Positions 9,111 through 17,535 of a DNA stretch of 64,000 nt are shown piece after piece. The notes under the pieces were generated by a model. That model was not told where the DNA came from, did no database searches, and was given only the letters and a program-made list of their open reading frames with translations. The position numbers were made by a program, and so were the translations under genes. Within the stretch, counting starts at the first letter, position 1, and every line of letters starts with the position of its first letter. The stretch comes from Fimbriimonadaceae bacterium (GTDB lineage Bacteria > Armatimonadota > Fimbriimonadia > Fimbriimonadales > Fimbriimonadaceae), in contig JAHBTE010000001.1 in NCBI GenBank assembly GCA_019638675.1, positions 1,706,605 to 1,770,604 of the forward strand, given 5' to 3'.

Positions 9111-11240
9111 ATGGCCCGATCTCACCCCCTAGAACTCATTCGAAACATTGGAATCGCCGCTCACATCGACGCGGGTAAGACAACAACAACCGAACGAATT
9201 CTTTACTACACCGGGAAGACTCACAAGATCGGAGAAGTTCACGATGGCGCAGCCACCATGGACTGGATGGAGCAGGAGCAAGAACGAGGAATCACCATCA
9301 CCTCGGCGGCAACTTCTGCTTTCTGGCGCGGTTCTAACCTCGATAAGCCTGAGCACAAGATCAACATCATTGATACTCCGGGTCACGTTGACTTCACCGT
9401 TGAAGTAGAACGATCCCTGCGGGTTCTTGATGGATTGGTCGCGGTTTACTGTGCGGTTGGCGGTGTTCAACCTCAATCTGAAACGGTATGGCGCCAAGCC
9501 AACAAGTACAAGGTTCCTCGAATTGCTTACGTCAACAAGATGGATCGCTTGGGTGCTGATTTCTACGAAGTTGTCAACCGATTGCGCGACCGACTTGGTG
9601 CAAACGCGGCTCCAATTGCAATCCCCATTGGCGCAGAAAGCGATTTCAAGGGTTACATTGACCTTCTTACTATGAAGGCAACGATTTACACCAGCGACGA
9701 CGGAAAAACCTTCGATGTCACTGACATTCCTGCCGACATGGTTGCGAGTGCCGCTGAATGGCGCGAAAAGCTGATGGAATCCATCGCCGAGTTCGACGAC
9801 TCGATCATGGAGCGATTCCTGGAAGGCGAAGAAATTCCGATGGAAGAATTGAAGGTCGCTCTACGAACGGGAACCGTCGGCAACAAAATCGTGCCTGTGC
9901 TGTGCGGAAGTTCATTCAAGAACAAAGGTGTCCAATATCTTTGCGACTGCGTTGTAGACTTCTTACCATCCCCTCTCGACGTTGATGCAATCGTTGGACT
10001 TGATCCCCACACGGATACTGACATCGTCCGCAAACCCAGCGACGAAGAGCCGTTCAGCGCGCTTGCCTTCAAGATCGCTACCGATAAGTTCGTTGGTCGC
10101 TTGACCTACGTTCGACTTTATTCGGGTGTTCTCAAGAAGGGAAGCCAGATTTCAGTTTGCTACCGCGATCCGCAAACCAACGACCTGCGAAGCCGGAACG
10201 AGCGCGTTGGTCGGATTTTGGAAATGCACGCCAACAACCGCCAGGATATTGATGCGGTTTACGCTGGCGAAATCGTTGGTGTTATCGGCCTCAGCGATGT
10301 AAAAACTGGTCAAACTATTTGCGATTCCAATAAGGAAATCGTTCTGGAATCCATCAAGTTCCCCGAACCGGTTATCCAAGTTGCTATCGAACCTAAGAGC
10401 CGAGCCGACCAAGAAAAGCTGGGTACCAGCTTGGTTCGATTGGCCGAAGAAGATCCGACATTCCGAGTCTTTACTGACCCAGAAAGCGGTCAAACCATCA
10501 TCAGTGGTATGGGTGAACTTCACCTTGAAATCATTGTTGACCGGTTGAACCGAGAGTTCGGCGTCCAAGCAAACCAAGGCAAGCCTCAGGTTGCCTACCG
10601 AGAAACCATCTCAACGAACAGTAAGGCTGAGGGCCGATTTGTTCGACAAACGGGTGGTTCCGGTCAATACGGGGTCTGCGTACTGGAAGTTGAGCCGCTT
10701 GAAGTTGGACAAGGTTTTGTATTTGAAAACAAAGTCGTTGGTGGTGCCATTCCTAAGGAATACATCCCAGCGGTTGAAAAAGGTGTCCGCGAAGCACTCA
10801 CTAACGGTGTTATCGCTGGTTACCCAGTCGTTGACGTGAAGGTCGCAGTTGTGGATGGTTCTTACCACGATGTTGACTCAAACGAAAACGCATTTAAGCA
10901 AGCCGGTATCCTCGGATTCCGCGAAGCCATGAAGAAGGCTAAGCCGATTCTGAAAGAGCCGATTATGCAAGTCGAAGTCACGACCCCCGACAATAACGTC
11001 GGCGACGTTGTGGGTGACCTTAACGGTCGCCGTGGTCGCATTGCCAGTATGGATTCAGCGCCTGGCGGTGTGACAATTGTCAATGCTCACGTTCCCCTTT
11101 CGGAAATGTTTGGATACGTTACAACTCTGCGTGGCCTGACGCAGGGACGTGCAACTCCTAACGTCACACCTTCTCACTACGAGCAGGTGCCGGCAAACAT
11201 TGAAAAAGAAATTGTAGAGAAGACACAATCAGGTAGCTGA
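9111..11240 (+). CDS. fusA: Elongation factor G
   Basis: 709 aa translocation GTPase. Domain I carries the P-loop AHIDAGKTT (residues about 17-25), the switch motifs [10 protein letters not shown] and DTPGHVDF, and NKMDRLGAD. Domains II-V are complete ([34 protein letters not shown]-type C-terminus reading [10 protein letters not shown]). Full length, with no frameshift. GAGGAAAC lies upstream of the ATG. This is the standard bacterial EF-G, not a tetracycline-resistance paralogue, judged from its operon position between rpsG and tuf. Confidence 0.99.
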   Translation: MARSHPLELIRNIGIAAHIDAGKTTTTERILYYTGKTHKIGEVHDGAATMDWMEQEQERGITITSAATSAFWRGSNLDKPEHKINIIDTPGHVDFTVEVERSLRVLDGLVAVYCAVGGVQPQSETVWRQANKYKVPRIAYVNKMDRLGADFYEVVNRLRDRLGANAAPIAIPIGAESDFKGYIDLLTMKATIYTSDDGKTFDVTDIPADMVASAAEWREKLMESIAEFDDSIMERFLEGEEIPMEELKVALRTGTVGNKIVPVLCGSSFKNKGVQYLCDCVVDFLPSPLDVDAIVGLDPHTDTDIVRKPSDEEPFSALAFKIATDKFVGRLTYVRLYSGVLKKGSQISVCYRDPQTNDLRSRNERVGRILEMHANNRQDIDAVYAGEIVGVIGLSDVKTGQTICDSNKEIVLESIKFPEPVIQVAIEPKSRADQEKLGTSLVRLAEEDPTFRVFTDPESGQTIISGMGELHLEIIVDRLNREFGVQANQGKPQVAYRETISTNSKAEGRFVRQTGGSGQYGVCVLEVEPLEVGQGFVFENKVVGGAIPKEYIPAVEKGVREALTNGVIAGYPVVDVKVAVVDGSYHDVDSNENAFKQAGILGFREAMKKAKPILKEPIMQVEVTTPDNNVGDVVGDLNGRRGRIASMDSAPGGVTIVNAHVPLSEMFGYVTTLRGLTQGRATPNVTPSHYEQVPANIEKEIVEKTQSGS

Positions 11241-11262
11241 TCAAATCAGGAAATAAACAGAC

Positions 11263-12468
11263 ATGGCAAGAGCTAAATTCGAACGAAATAAGCCCCACGT
11301 TAACATTGGTACGATTGGGCACGTTGACCACGGCAAGACCACTCTCACTGCGGCTATCACCGGTAGCCTCGCGCTCAAGGGTCTTTCCAAGAAAGTCAAC
11401 TACGATGAAATTGATAACGCGCCTGAAGAAAAGGCTCGTGGTATCACGATCAACATTTCGCACCAAGAGTACGAAACCGAAACCCGACACTACGCACACG
11501 TAGACTGTCCTGGTCACGCTGACTTTATCAAGAACATGATCACTGGTGCTGCTCAAATGGACGGCGCTATCCTGGTTGTTTCTGGTACAGACGGCCCTAT
11601 GCCACAAACTCGAGAGCACATCCTGCTTTCTCGACAGGTCGGTGTTCCACACATCGTCGTATTCATCAACAAGGTTGACCTCGTTGACGACGAAGAACTG
11701 CTCGAATTGGTAGAAATGGAAATCCGCGAACTGCTTTCCAGCTATAAATTCCCAGGCGATGACACTCCAATCATCCGAGGTTCAGCTGTAAAGGCAACCC
11801 AAGCTCTAGAAGCTGGCGCTGGCGCTGATGATGCGGCTCTCAAGCCAATCTACGATCTGATGGACGCGGTTGACTCATTCATCCCGACTCCAGAACGAGA
11901 TGTAGACAAGCCGTTCCTCTGCGCAGTTGAAGACGTTTTCACCATCACCGGTCGCGGTACCGTTGCAACTGGCCGTGTTGAACGCGGTACTTTGAACGTC
12001 AACACCGAAGTCGAAATTGTTGGTATCACCGAAACCCGCAAGACCACCTGCACCGGAATCGAAATGTTCCGCAAGTTGCTCGACAGCTGCCAAGCTGGTG
12101 ACAACGTTGGTCTCTTGCTCCGCGGTATCGACCGAACTGATATCGAACGAGGAATGGTTATCTGCAAGCCAGGTTCAATCAAGCCACACACCAAGTTCGA
12201 TGCTGAAGTCTACGTACTCGGTAAGGATGAAGGAGGTCGACACACCCCATTCACCACCGGCTACCGACCACAGTTCTACTTCCGAACCACTGACGTTACC
12301 GGTACCCTGAACTTGCCAGAAGGTGTTCAAATGGTTATGCCAGGTGAAAACATCACCATGACCGTTGAACTGATTGCCCCGATCGCTATGGAACAAGGTT
12401 CCAAGTTTGCGATCCGCGAAGGCGGTCGAACCGTTGGTGCAGGAACCATCACGAAGGTCTACGAATAA
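11263..12468 (+). CDS. tuf: Elongation factor Tu
   Basis: 401 aa GTPase that brings aminoacyl-tRNA to the ribosome. G motifs: [10 protein letters not shown] (from about residue 19), [26 protein letters not shown]. The C-terminal barrel ends [27 protein letters not shown] spacing and the codon bias (GAA/CGA/ACC-rich) fit a highly expressed gene. It is 22 bp after fusA and is followed by a strong terminator, so it closes the str unit. Confidence 0.99.
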   Translation: MARAKFERNKPHVNIGTIGHVDHGKTTLTAAITGSLALKGLSKKVNYDEIDNAPEEKARGITINISHQEYETETRHYAHVDCPGHADFIKNMITGAAQMDGAILVVSGTDGPMPQTREHILLSRQVGVPHIVVFINKVDLVDDEELLELVEMEIRELLSSYKFPGDDTPIIRGSAVKATQALEAGAGADDAALKPIYDLMDAVDSFIPTPERDVDKPFLCAVEDVFTITGRGTVATGRVERGTLNVNTEVEIVGITETRKTTCTGIEMFRKLLDSCQAGDNVGLLLRGIDRTDIERGMVICKPGSIKPHTKFDAEVYVLGKDEGGRHTPFTTGYRPQFYFRTTDVTGTLNLPEGVQMVMPGENITMTVELIAPIAMEQGSKFAIREGGRTVGAGTITKVYE

Positions 12469-12480
12469 GAGAAAAAAACA

Positions 12481-12514
12481 GTGTCCCGACTTTTAGCCGG
12501 GACACACTTTTCTT
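12481..12514 (+). terminator. Terminator after tuf
   Basis: GTGTCCCG pairs perfectly with CGGGACAC around a nine-base loop, followed by ACTTTTCTT. It separates the str unit from rpsJ 13 nt later. Because it sits so close to rpsJ, partial read-through is likely. Confidence 0.85.
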
Positions 12515-12526
12515 AAGAGAAAGAAC

Positions 12527-12841
12527 ATGAGTGGACTGCCAACAGTAAGAATTCGAATACGGGCTTATGATCACAGGATTTTGGATCAATCCGCCGTTAA
12601 GATCAGCGAAACGTGCAAGCGCACGGGCGCACGCATCAGCGGACCAATCCCCCTGCCGACTAGAATCCGCAAATTCTGCGTGATCCGCGGTCCGCACATT
12701 GACAAGGAGTCGATGGAGCATTTTGAGCTGCGTGTACACAACCGCTTGCTCGATATTCACGACCTCACAAACCGAACTATCGAAGCTCTGGAACGACTTG
12801 ATCTTCCCAGCGGCGTTGATATTCAAATCAAAACTGTCTGA
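12527..12841 (+). CDS. rpsJ: 30S ribosomal protein S10
   Basis: 104 aa. Component of the 30S head and, as NusE, of antitermination complexes. Seen: [34 protein letters not shown], and [19 protein letters not shown] (with IRGPHID here), followed by the terminal [23 protein letters not shown] precedes ATG. It is isolated between two terminators, while rplC begins almost 2 kb downstream, so S10 appears to be its own transcription unit. Confidence 0.99.
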   Translation: MSGLPTVRIRIRAYDHRILDQSAVKISETCKRTGARISGPIPLPTRIRKFCVIRGPHIDKESMEHFELRVHNRLLDIHDLTNRTIEALERLDLPSGVDIQIKTV

Positions 12842-12866
12842 TCCAATTTCCTGATTGACAGAACTC

Positions 12867-12903
12867 AAACCCGCTTGACTTTTGCGAGTTAGGCGGGTTT
12901 TTG
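12867..12903 (+). terminator. Terminator after rpsJ
   Basis: AAACCCGC and GCGGGTTT arms enclose an 18-nt loop and are followed by TT and TTG. It ends the short rpsJ transcript and splits S10 from the rest of its usual operon. Confidence 0.85.
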
Positions 12904-13005
12904 TATTGGAAACCATGCAATCAATAGATCGCATAAATGCCAGATTTCGTAGATAATTTCGGGCTCGAATCATGTTTGTGAACCTAAACAGTTACATATA
13001 CGGGT

Positions 13006-13035
13006 TTGACAAGATGTCCAATACTTTTGTACACT
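13006..13035 (+). promoter_or_regulatory. Promoter of the coiled-coil/HhH gene, leaderless
   Basis: TTGACA (13006-13011), 18-nt spacer, TACACT (13030-13035). The ATG of the next gene is only eight nt downstream of the -10 element, so transcription should start at or next to the initiation codon. This is the clearest -35/-10 leaderless promoter in the window. Confidence 0.8.
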
Positions 13036-13043
13036 GAGCTACT

Positions 13044-14258
13044 ATGCTGAGCTCACCTTGGATGATGTCCTTAATCGGGGTGGTCGTTGGAATTCTGTTG
13101 AAGTGGGGATTCGATTTCTTCTTTGGAAATCCTCGCTGGAACGCGGAAAATTCCAGCACTGGACTTGCTATTCAATTAGAGCAGGTCAAGCGGGATGCAG
13201 CGGCTCGGGCGGAATCGGATAGCGCAAAGGTCGCCCGGTTAGAAGCCGACCTTGTGAAATACAAAGGACAACTGGATGACCTTGCCGCGGCGAAAGAGGT
13301 TCAAGACCTCAAACGGGTGATCGCTGAAAAAGATAAGGCTCTGGAAGAACAAAAGTTTGAGTTCACCAAAGAGCATAACCATGTATCCAGTGAGCTTGAG
13401 CGGCTGACCCGTGAGCGGCTTAAATTGGAGCAGCAGCTTTCCGATTTAGAGTTCAAGTCGAAGGACGCAATGGAAGCGGCGGGCAAGCTTACTGAACGCG
13501 AAGCAACCATCAAAACATTGCAATCAGCACTAGAAAAGAGTAAGCAAGAATTAGCCGAGGCAAGAAATTCACTAGCCGAAGGGCAATCGGAGCTTTCACA
13601 ACTTGCGGCGCTGCAAGCCGAGCGAGATGAATTCGCTGCGCAAGTCGCTAATCAAGAAACCACCATCAACGAAATGCGTTCTCAGCATCAAACCGAGGCG
13701 ATGGAATGGGATGCCGAACGCGCGCAGTTGCAATCTGAGTTAGATACTGTACGGTCTTCGATTGAAAGCGAAAATCAAGAACTTGTTGCTCAGATGACCG
13801 CCCTAAGAGATGAATGGACTGAACGAGAGCAAGCACTTTCCGACGAAGTTGAGCAAATCGCCAGCGCTCATCAAACAAAGGTTAATGATCTCGAATCTGA
13901 AAGAGCGCAACTTGTGAAAACCCGGGCCGACCTCAGCCAAGAAGTAGCGCGATTGACTCAGCAATTGAGCGTTGCCTATACAAATTCGGCTGATGGTCCA
14001 ACCCTCGATGGTGAATCCGTCGTTAAACCAAAGATGTATTTAAAAGCGGCAACTCGGCGCGACCCGCTCTATCAAATCAAAGGTATCGGCCCGGTTTTTG
14101 AGCAGAAGTTCTTTTCGGCCGGTGTTACTAAGTTTTCTGAACTAGCGGGCCTCTCCGAAGATCGCATTCGGGATATCATTGGAGTAGATGCTTGGCAAAA
14201 GGTAGACGGGGCCGGATGGGTCGCCGAAGCCGCTGAGCGATCCGCTGGAACCGCTTGA
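13044..14258 (+). CDS. Membrane-anchored coiled-coil protein with C-terminal helix-hairpin-helix-like domain
   Basis: 404 aa. Residues 4-28 form a single transmembrane helix (MMSLIGVVVGILLKW). Residues about 45-325 are almost continuous coiled coil (heptads rich in Glu, Gln, Leu, Ala, Lys). Residues about 338-398 hold YQIKGIGPVFEQKF, then AGVTKFSELAGLSED and IRDIIGV, the short HhH-like module often called DUF4332-type and sometimes fused to ribosomal L21 or membrane proteins. Its partners are unknown; nucleic-acid or protein tethering at the membrane is an inference. It sits inside the S10 region between rpsJ and rplC with its own leaderless promoter and runs directly into a His-rich membrane protein gene. 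Confidence 0.8.
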   Translation: MLSSPWMMSLIGVVVGILLKWGFDFFFGNPRWNAENSSTGLAIQLEQVKRDAAARAESDSAKVARLEADLVKYKGQLDDLAAAKEVQDLKRVIAEKDKALEEQKFEFTKEHNHVSSELERLTRERLKLEQQLSDLEFKSKDAMEAAGKLTEREATIKTLQSALEKSKQELAEARNSLAEGQSELSQLAALQAERDEFAAQVANQETTINEMRSQHQTEAMEWDAERAQLQSELDTVRSSIESENQELVAQMTALRDEWTEREQALSDEVEQIASAHQTKVNDLESERAQLVKTRADLSQEVARLTQQLSVAYTNSADGPTLDGESVVKPKMYLKAATRRDPLYQIKGIGPVFEQKFFSAGVTKFSELAGLSEDRIRDIIGVDAWQKVDGAGWVAEAAERSAGTA

Positions 14259-14260
14259 TT

Positions 14261-14596
14261 ATGGATGCGCCTGAACCCACACAACCGAAAAACCTAAACA
14301 GTGCAATTGGATTTGTCCTCGCTATGGCGGGGATCGGGGCATTTTTCGCGTTCACGATGTGGACTTGGAATACCAAGAATGGCGTGATTCCGGAGAATCA
14401 ACGGGTGATCGCAACCGATTCGCACGGCGGCGGTCACGGCGAAGCCAGTGGCCACGGAGATGAATCTCATGGCGATGACCGCGGCACGATGCACGAAGGT
14501 GACGACGACGATTCCCATGAAGAAGGTCACCCGGTGGAAACCCCTGAGCCAAGTGAAGAAGCACACCCTCACGAACCTGGGGAACCAGGACATTAA
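14261..14596 (+). CDS. Small membrane protein with His/Asp/Glu-rich tail
   Basis: 111 aa from ATG 14261; a TTG at 14255 overlapping the previous stop is an alternative. One transmembrane helix (IGFVLAMAGIGAFFAF, residues about 17-35) is followed by a disordered tail containing ten His and many Asp/Glu, mostly as SHG, GHG and HEE units. This suggests metal binding or metal buffering at the cell envelope, inferred from composition only. The start is 2 bp after the coiled-coil gene stop, so the two are probably co-transcribed. I know of no family name. Confidence 0.7.
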   Translation: MDAPEPTQPKNLNSAIGFVLAMAGIGAFFAFTMWTWNTKNGVIPENQRVIATDSHGGGHGEASGHGDESHGDDRGTMHEGDDDDSHEEGHPVETPEPSEEAHPHEPGEPGH

Positions 14597-14698
14597 AAGC
14601 TAACAGGCCCAAAGGTTCAAATGAACCTAGGCATCACGCCACTACTTCTGGCATAATTTGAGATTGCCGCCTAGCGCGGCCGCGGCTTGTGAAAAGGC

Positions 14699-14753
14699 GA
14701 ACCGTTGGTGACCCCGGCTTTATGCCATAGGGGCAACACTCAATAGACGGTTC
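14699..14753 (+). promoter_or_regulatory. Structured 5' leader of the rplC-rplB unit
   Basis: GAACCGT (14699-14705) pairs with ACGGTTC (14747-14753). Inside lies a second hairpin built from CCCC/GGGG and GGC/GCC arms around TTTAT. The element ends 33 nt before rplC, and GGAGG lies just before the start codon. In E. coli the S10 leader is bound by L4, which is encoded by the second gene of this unit. Equivalent autoregulation is an inference. I could not identify a convincing -35 box; CATAAT at 14652-14657 is a possible -10. Confidence 0.5.
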
Positions 14754-14786
14754 AGTCCGCAAAAAAGAAGCTGCAAGGAGGAGCAA

Positions 14787-15413
14787 ATGCTCTCAGGAAT
14801 ATTAGGAAAGAAGGTCGGCATGACCCATGTGTTTACGGAAGAAGGGAAGAACATTCCCGTTACCGTAATCCAAGCAGGGCCGATGTTCGTAACACAAATC
14901 AAAACTGTAGAAAAAGATGGCTACAACGCCATCCAAGTTGGCTTTGGAGAAATGAGCGATAAGAAGCTCACCTGGCCAAAACATGGACATCTCAAGAAGG
15001 CAGGTCTCACCACAAACCTCCGACACCTCGCCGAGTTCCGAGTCGATAAAACCGACGGATACGAACTAGGGCAAGAAATCAAAGTTGACATCTTTAGCGA
15101 AGGCGACAAGATCGACATTATTGGAACCAGTAAGGGTCGTGGTTTTGCAGGCGGTGTTAAACGCCACCACTTTAAGGGTCAGCACATGACTCATGGTTTT
15201 ATGACCCACCGACGTCCAAACTCAAGCGGTGCAACCGGGCCGCAACGCGTTTTTAAAGGCACCAAAAAGCCAGGCCACATGGGAGATGCACAAATCACCC
15301 AAACCGGATCGAAGATCGTTGGGATTGATGCCGAACGAAATCTCGTCTGGGTGAGCGGTAGCGTTCCTGGTGCTCCAGATGGATTGGTTCGAGTGATGAG
15401 GGCCAAGAGGTAA
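14787..15413 (+). CDS. rplC: 50S ribosomal protein L3
   Basis: 208 aa. Early-assembly large-subunit protein near the peptidyl-transferase centre. Begins MLSGILGKKVGMTHVF and contains GRGFAGGVKRHHFKGQ and MTHGFMTHRRPNSSGAT, with the conserved Gln and loop reaching the catalytic centre, and PGHMGDAQITQTG. GGAGGAGCAA precedes the ATG. First gene of the second ribosomal unit; rplD starts 5 bp after its stop. Confidence 0.99.
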   Translation: MLSGILGKKVGMTHVFTEEGKNIPVTVIQAGPMFVTQIKTVEKDGYNAIQVGFGEMSDKKLTWPKHGHLKKAGLTTNLRHLAEFRVDKTDGYELGQEIKVDIFSEGDKIDIIGTSKGRGFAGGVKRHHFKGQHMTHGFMTHRRPNSSGATGPQRVFKGTKKPGHMGDAQITQTGSKIVGIDAERNLVWVSGSVPGAPDGLVRVMRAKR

Positions 15414-15418
15414 GCAAA

Positions 15419-16072
15419 ATGGCAGAACTCGAAATCATCGATTTAAAAGGTAAGAGCACGGGCAAGCACAAACTCGCCGAAGCTCTGGCTAACTTAGAAG
15501 TCAACGGCAACGTGATGCACCGGGCAGTAGTTGCGGAAAACGCAAACTCCCGACAAGGCACCCACAGCGCGAAAACCCGAAGCGAAACTCGTGGTGGTGG
15601 ACGCAAGCCATACAAGCAAAAGAAAACTGGTAACGCCCGACAAGGGACAATCCGCGCTCCTCACTACGCACACGGTGGAATGGCATTTGCGATTAAGCCT
15701 CGCGATTATTCCAAGAAGGTGAACAAGAAGGAACGCAGATTAGCGATCATGGCCGCATTCAGCGCAAAGGCAAATGCCGGCGACATCGTGATCACCAAGG
15801 AAATCACTTTCAAGGCTCCCAAAACCAAAGATGCTCAAGCAATGCTCGCAGGGCTTGGACTGTCTGATGTCAAGCGCGTTCTCATCGTTGTTCCCGAACA
15901 CGACGAAGCGGTTGTGAAGAGTTTCCGAAACATTCCTAACGTCGAAGTGCGAACCGCTCCTAGCCGAGATGGTAAAGCTGCATCGTTCAGTACGCGAGAC
16001 TTGCTGGTTGCCCACAAGATCGTGCTCACTGCCGATGCCATGAAGAAAACCGAGGAGTGCTGGCTAAGCTAA
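15419..16072 (+). CDS. rplD: 50S ribosomal protein L4
   Basis: 217 aa. Lines the exit tunnel and, in other bacteria, represses its own operon. Seen: the long loop GTHSAKTRSETRGGGRKPYKQKKTGNARQGT that reaches the tunnel (described here only by its ends GTHSAK and ARQGT), SRAPHYAHGG-like RAPHYAHGGMAF, and the C-terminal FSTRDLLVAHKIVLTADAMK. Start 5 bp after rplC. Its TAA stop overlaps the ATG of rplW by one base (TAATG), a sign of translational coupling. Confidence 0.99.
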   Translation: MAELEIIDLKGKSTGKHKLAEALANLEVNGNVMHRAVVAENANSRQGTHSAKTRSETRGGGRKPYKQKKTGNARQGTIRAPHYAHGGMAFAIKPRDYSKKVNKKERRLAIMAAFSAKANAGDIVITKEITFKAPKTKDAQAMLAGLGLSDVKRVLIVVPEHDEAVVKSFRNIPNVEVRTAPSRDGKAASFSTRDLLVAHKIVLTADAMKKTEECWLS

Positions 16073-16413
16073 TGGATCCGCATACCGTAATCCTTTATCC
16101 TCACGTCACGGAAAAAACCACAGCTCTCAGCTATGGCGATCCCCGCGTGAAGGAAGACAGCAAGATTGTTCGCAAGTACACGTTTATCGTAGAACCACGG
16201 GCAAACAAGATTCAAATCAAACAAGCTGTCGAAGCAATTTACAACGAAGGCAAGAAAGACAAAGAGAAAATCGAAGTCACCGGCGTTCGCACCATCAACA
16301 TGAAGGGCAAATCCCGACGTGTTGGTAACCGAAAACCGGGCAAAACCGCTCTTCGCAAGAAGGCTGTGGTCACTCTCGCCGCTGGTCAACAACTGGAGGA
16401 CTTTGGAGTCTAA
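16072..16413 (+). CDS. rplW: 50S ribosomal protein L23
   Basis: 113 aa. Located at the tunnel exit, where it docks trigger factor and SRP. Starts MDPHTVILYPHVTEKTT and carries the YTFIVEPRANKIQIKQAVE core and a basic GKSRRVGNRKPG loop. ATG 16072 is preferred over the upstream in-frame codon at 16057 because it matches the family N-terminus and overlaps the rplD stop as TAATG. The insertion ALSYGDPRVKEDSK before the core makes it slightly longer than average. Confidence 0.98.
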   Translation: MDPHTVILYPHVTEKTTALSYGDPRVKEDSKIVRKYTFIVEPRANKIQIKQAVEAIYNEGKKDKEKIEVTGVRTINMKGKSRRVGNRKPGKTALRKKAVVTLAAGQQLEDFGV

Positions 16414-16416
16414 ATC

Positions 16417-17253
16417 ATGCCTACTAAACGAATGAAGCCAACCTCGCCAGGCCGACGCCACCTAATTGCGTCAACCTACGAGGAAATCACAAAGAAGAAG
16501 CCGGAGAAGAGTCTTCTCGCTCCAATCAAAAAGAAAGGCGGACGCAACCACACAGGTCGCATCACCATGAAGAACCGGGGCGGCGGTAACAAGCGACGCT
16601 ATCGAATCATTGACTTCAAGCGCAACCGCGATGGTATCGAAGCAACCGTTATCGGTATCGAATACGATCCGAACCGCACTTGCCGCATTGCATTGCTTGA
16701 ATACGCAGATGGTGTCCGCACCTATATTCTTGCTCCACGCAATGTCACCGATGGAACTAAGGTTCTCAGCGGCGAAGGCGCAGACATCCTGCCGGGCAAC
16801 TGCTTAAAGCTTCGCAACATCCCACTTGGTACGCTCGTTCACAACGTTGAACTTCAGCCAGGCAAGGGCGGTCAAATGGTTCGCTCCGCTGGTGCTTCGG
16901 CCCAGGTCATGGCAAAGGAAGGCAACTACGTTACTCTCCGTCTGCCAAGCGGCGAAATGCGAATGGTTCATGCAGATTGCAAGGCAACCATCGGGGAAGT
17001 TGGCAACGCTGAACACGAAAACGAACAGCTTGGTAAAGCTGGTAAGAATCGTGGACTCGGCCGCAAACCACACGTTCGTGGTGTTGTTATGAGCCCACGC
17101 GATCACCCTCATGGTGGTGGTGAAGCTAAATCGCCAGTTGGTCGCCGCAAGGGTCCAGTTGACCGATGGGGCAACAAAGCGCTGGGTGTTCCAACCCGTA
17201 AGAACAAGCGAACCGACCGGTTCATTGTCCGCAAGCGCAAGTCACGAAAGTAA
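16417..17253 (+). CDS. rplB: 50S ribosomal protein L2
   Basis: 278 aa, the standard length. Required for subunit association and peptidyl-transferase assembly. Seen: [37 protein letters not shown], and [18 protein letters not shown] with the conserved His residues, and it ends [12 protein letters not shown]. It starts 3 bp after rplW and is followed by an exceptionally strong terminator, so the usual continuation into rpsS is broken here. Confidence 0.99.
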   Translation: MPTKRMKPTSPGRRHLIASTYEEITKKKPEKSLLAPIKKKGGRNHTGRITMKNRGGGNKRRYRIIDFKRNRDGIEATVIGIEYDPNRTCRIALLEYADGVRTYILAPRNVTDGTKVLSGEGADILPGNCLKLRNIPLGTLVHNVELQPGKGGQMVRSAGASAQVMAKEGNYVTLRLPSGEMRMVHADCKATIGEVGNAEHENEQLGKAGKNRGLGRKPHVRGVVMSPRDHPHGGGEAKSPVGRRKGPVDRWGNKALGVPTRKNKRTDRFIVRKRKSRK

Positions 17254-17269
17254 TCCTAGTTTAGGATTG

Positions 17270-17314
17270 ATACATAAGCCCGGAAGAGAAATCTTCCGGG
17301 CTTATGTATTTTTT
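17270..17314 (+). terminator. Strong terminator after rplB
   Basis: An 18-bp perfect stem (arms 17270-17287 and 17292-17309, core AAGCCCGGAAGA) with a GAAA tetraloop and TTTTT run. It shows directly that the rplC-rplD-rplW-rplB unit is terminated before the nuclease gene. The 220 nt that follow, up to the OLD gene, are AT-rich and hold no gene I can support. Confidence 0.95.
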
Positions 17315-17535
17315 ACTCCCCTAACTAGTGCTTGCAGAGTGGCTCTGGCGTTTCTGAGTCTTAGCAGCTACGCAAATTTGCCTTTCAAATTTTGGGAAAT
17401 TTTGAAGGTAAAATGCCAAATTCTATAAGAACTTTGAGCCAAAAGAAGATACGAACATGGTTCATGCAAACGGTGAATTAGGAGCATTCTCTTGCACTTC
17501 TTCAATTGTCGACCTTTTTATGAAATGAGACCACT

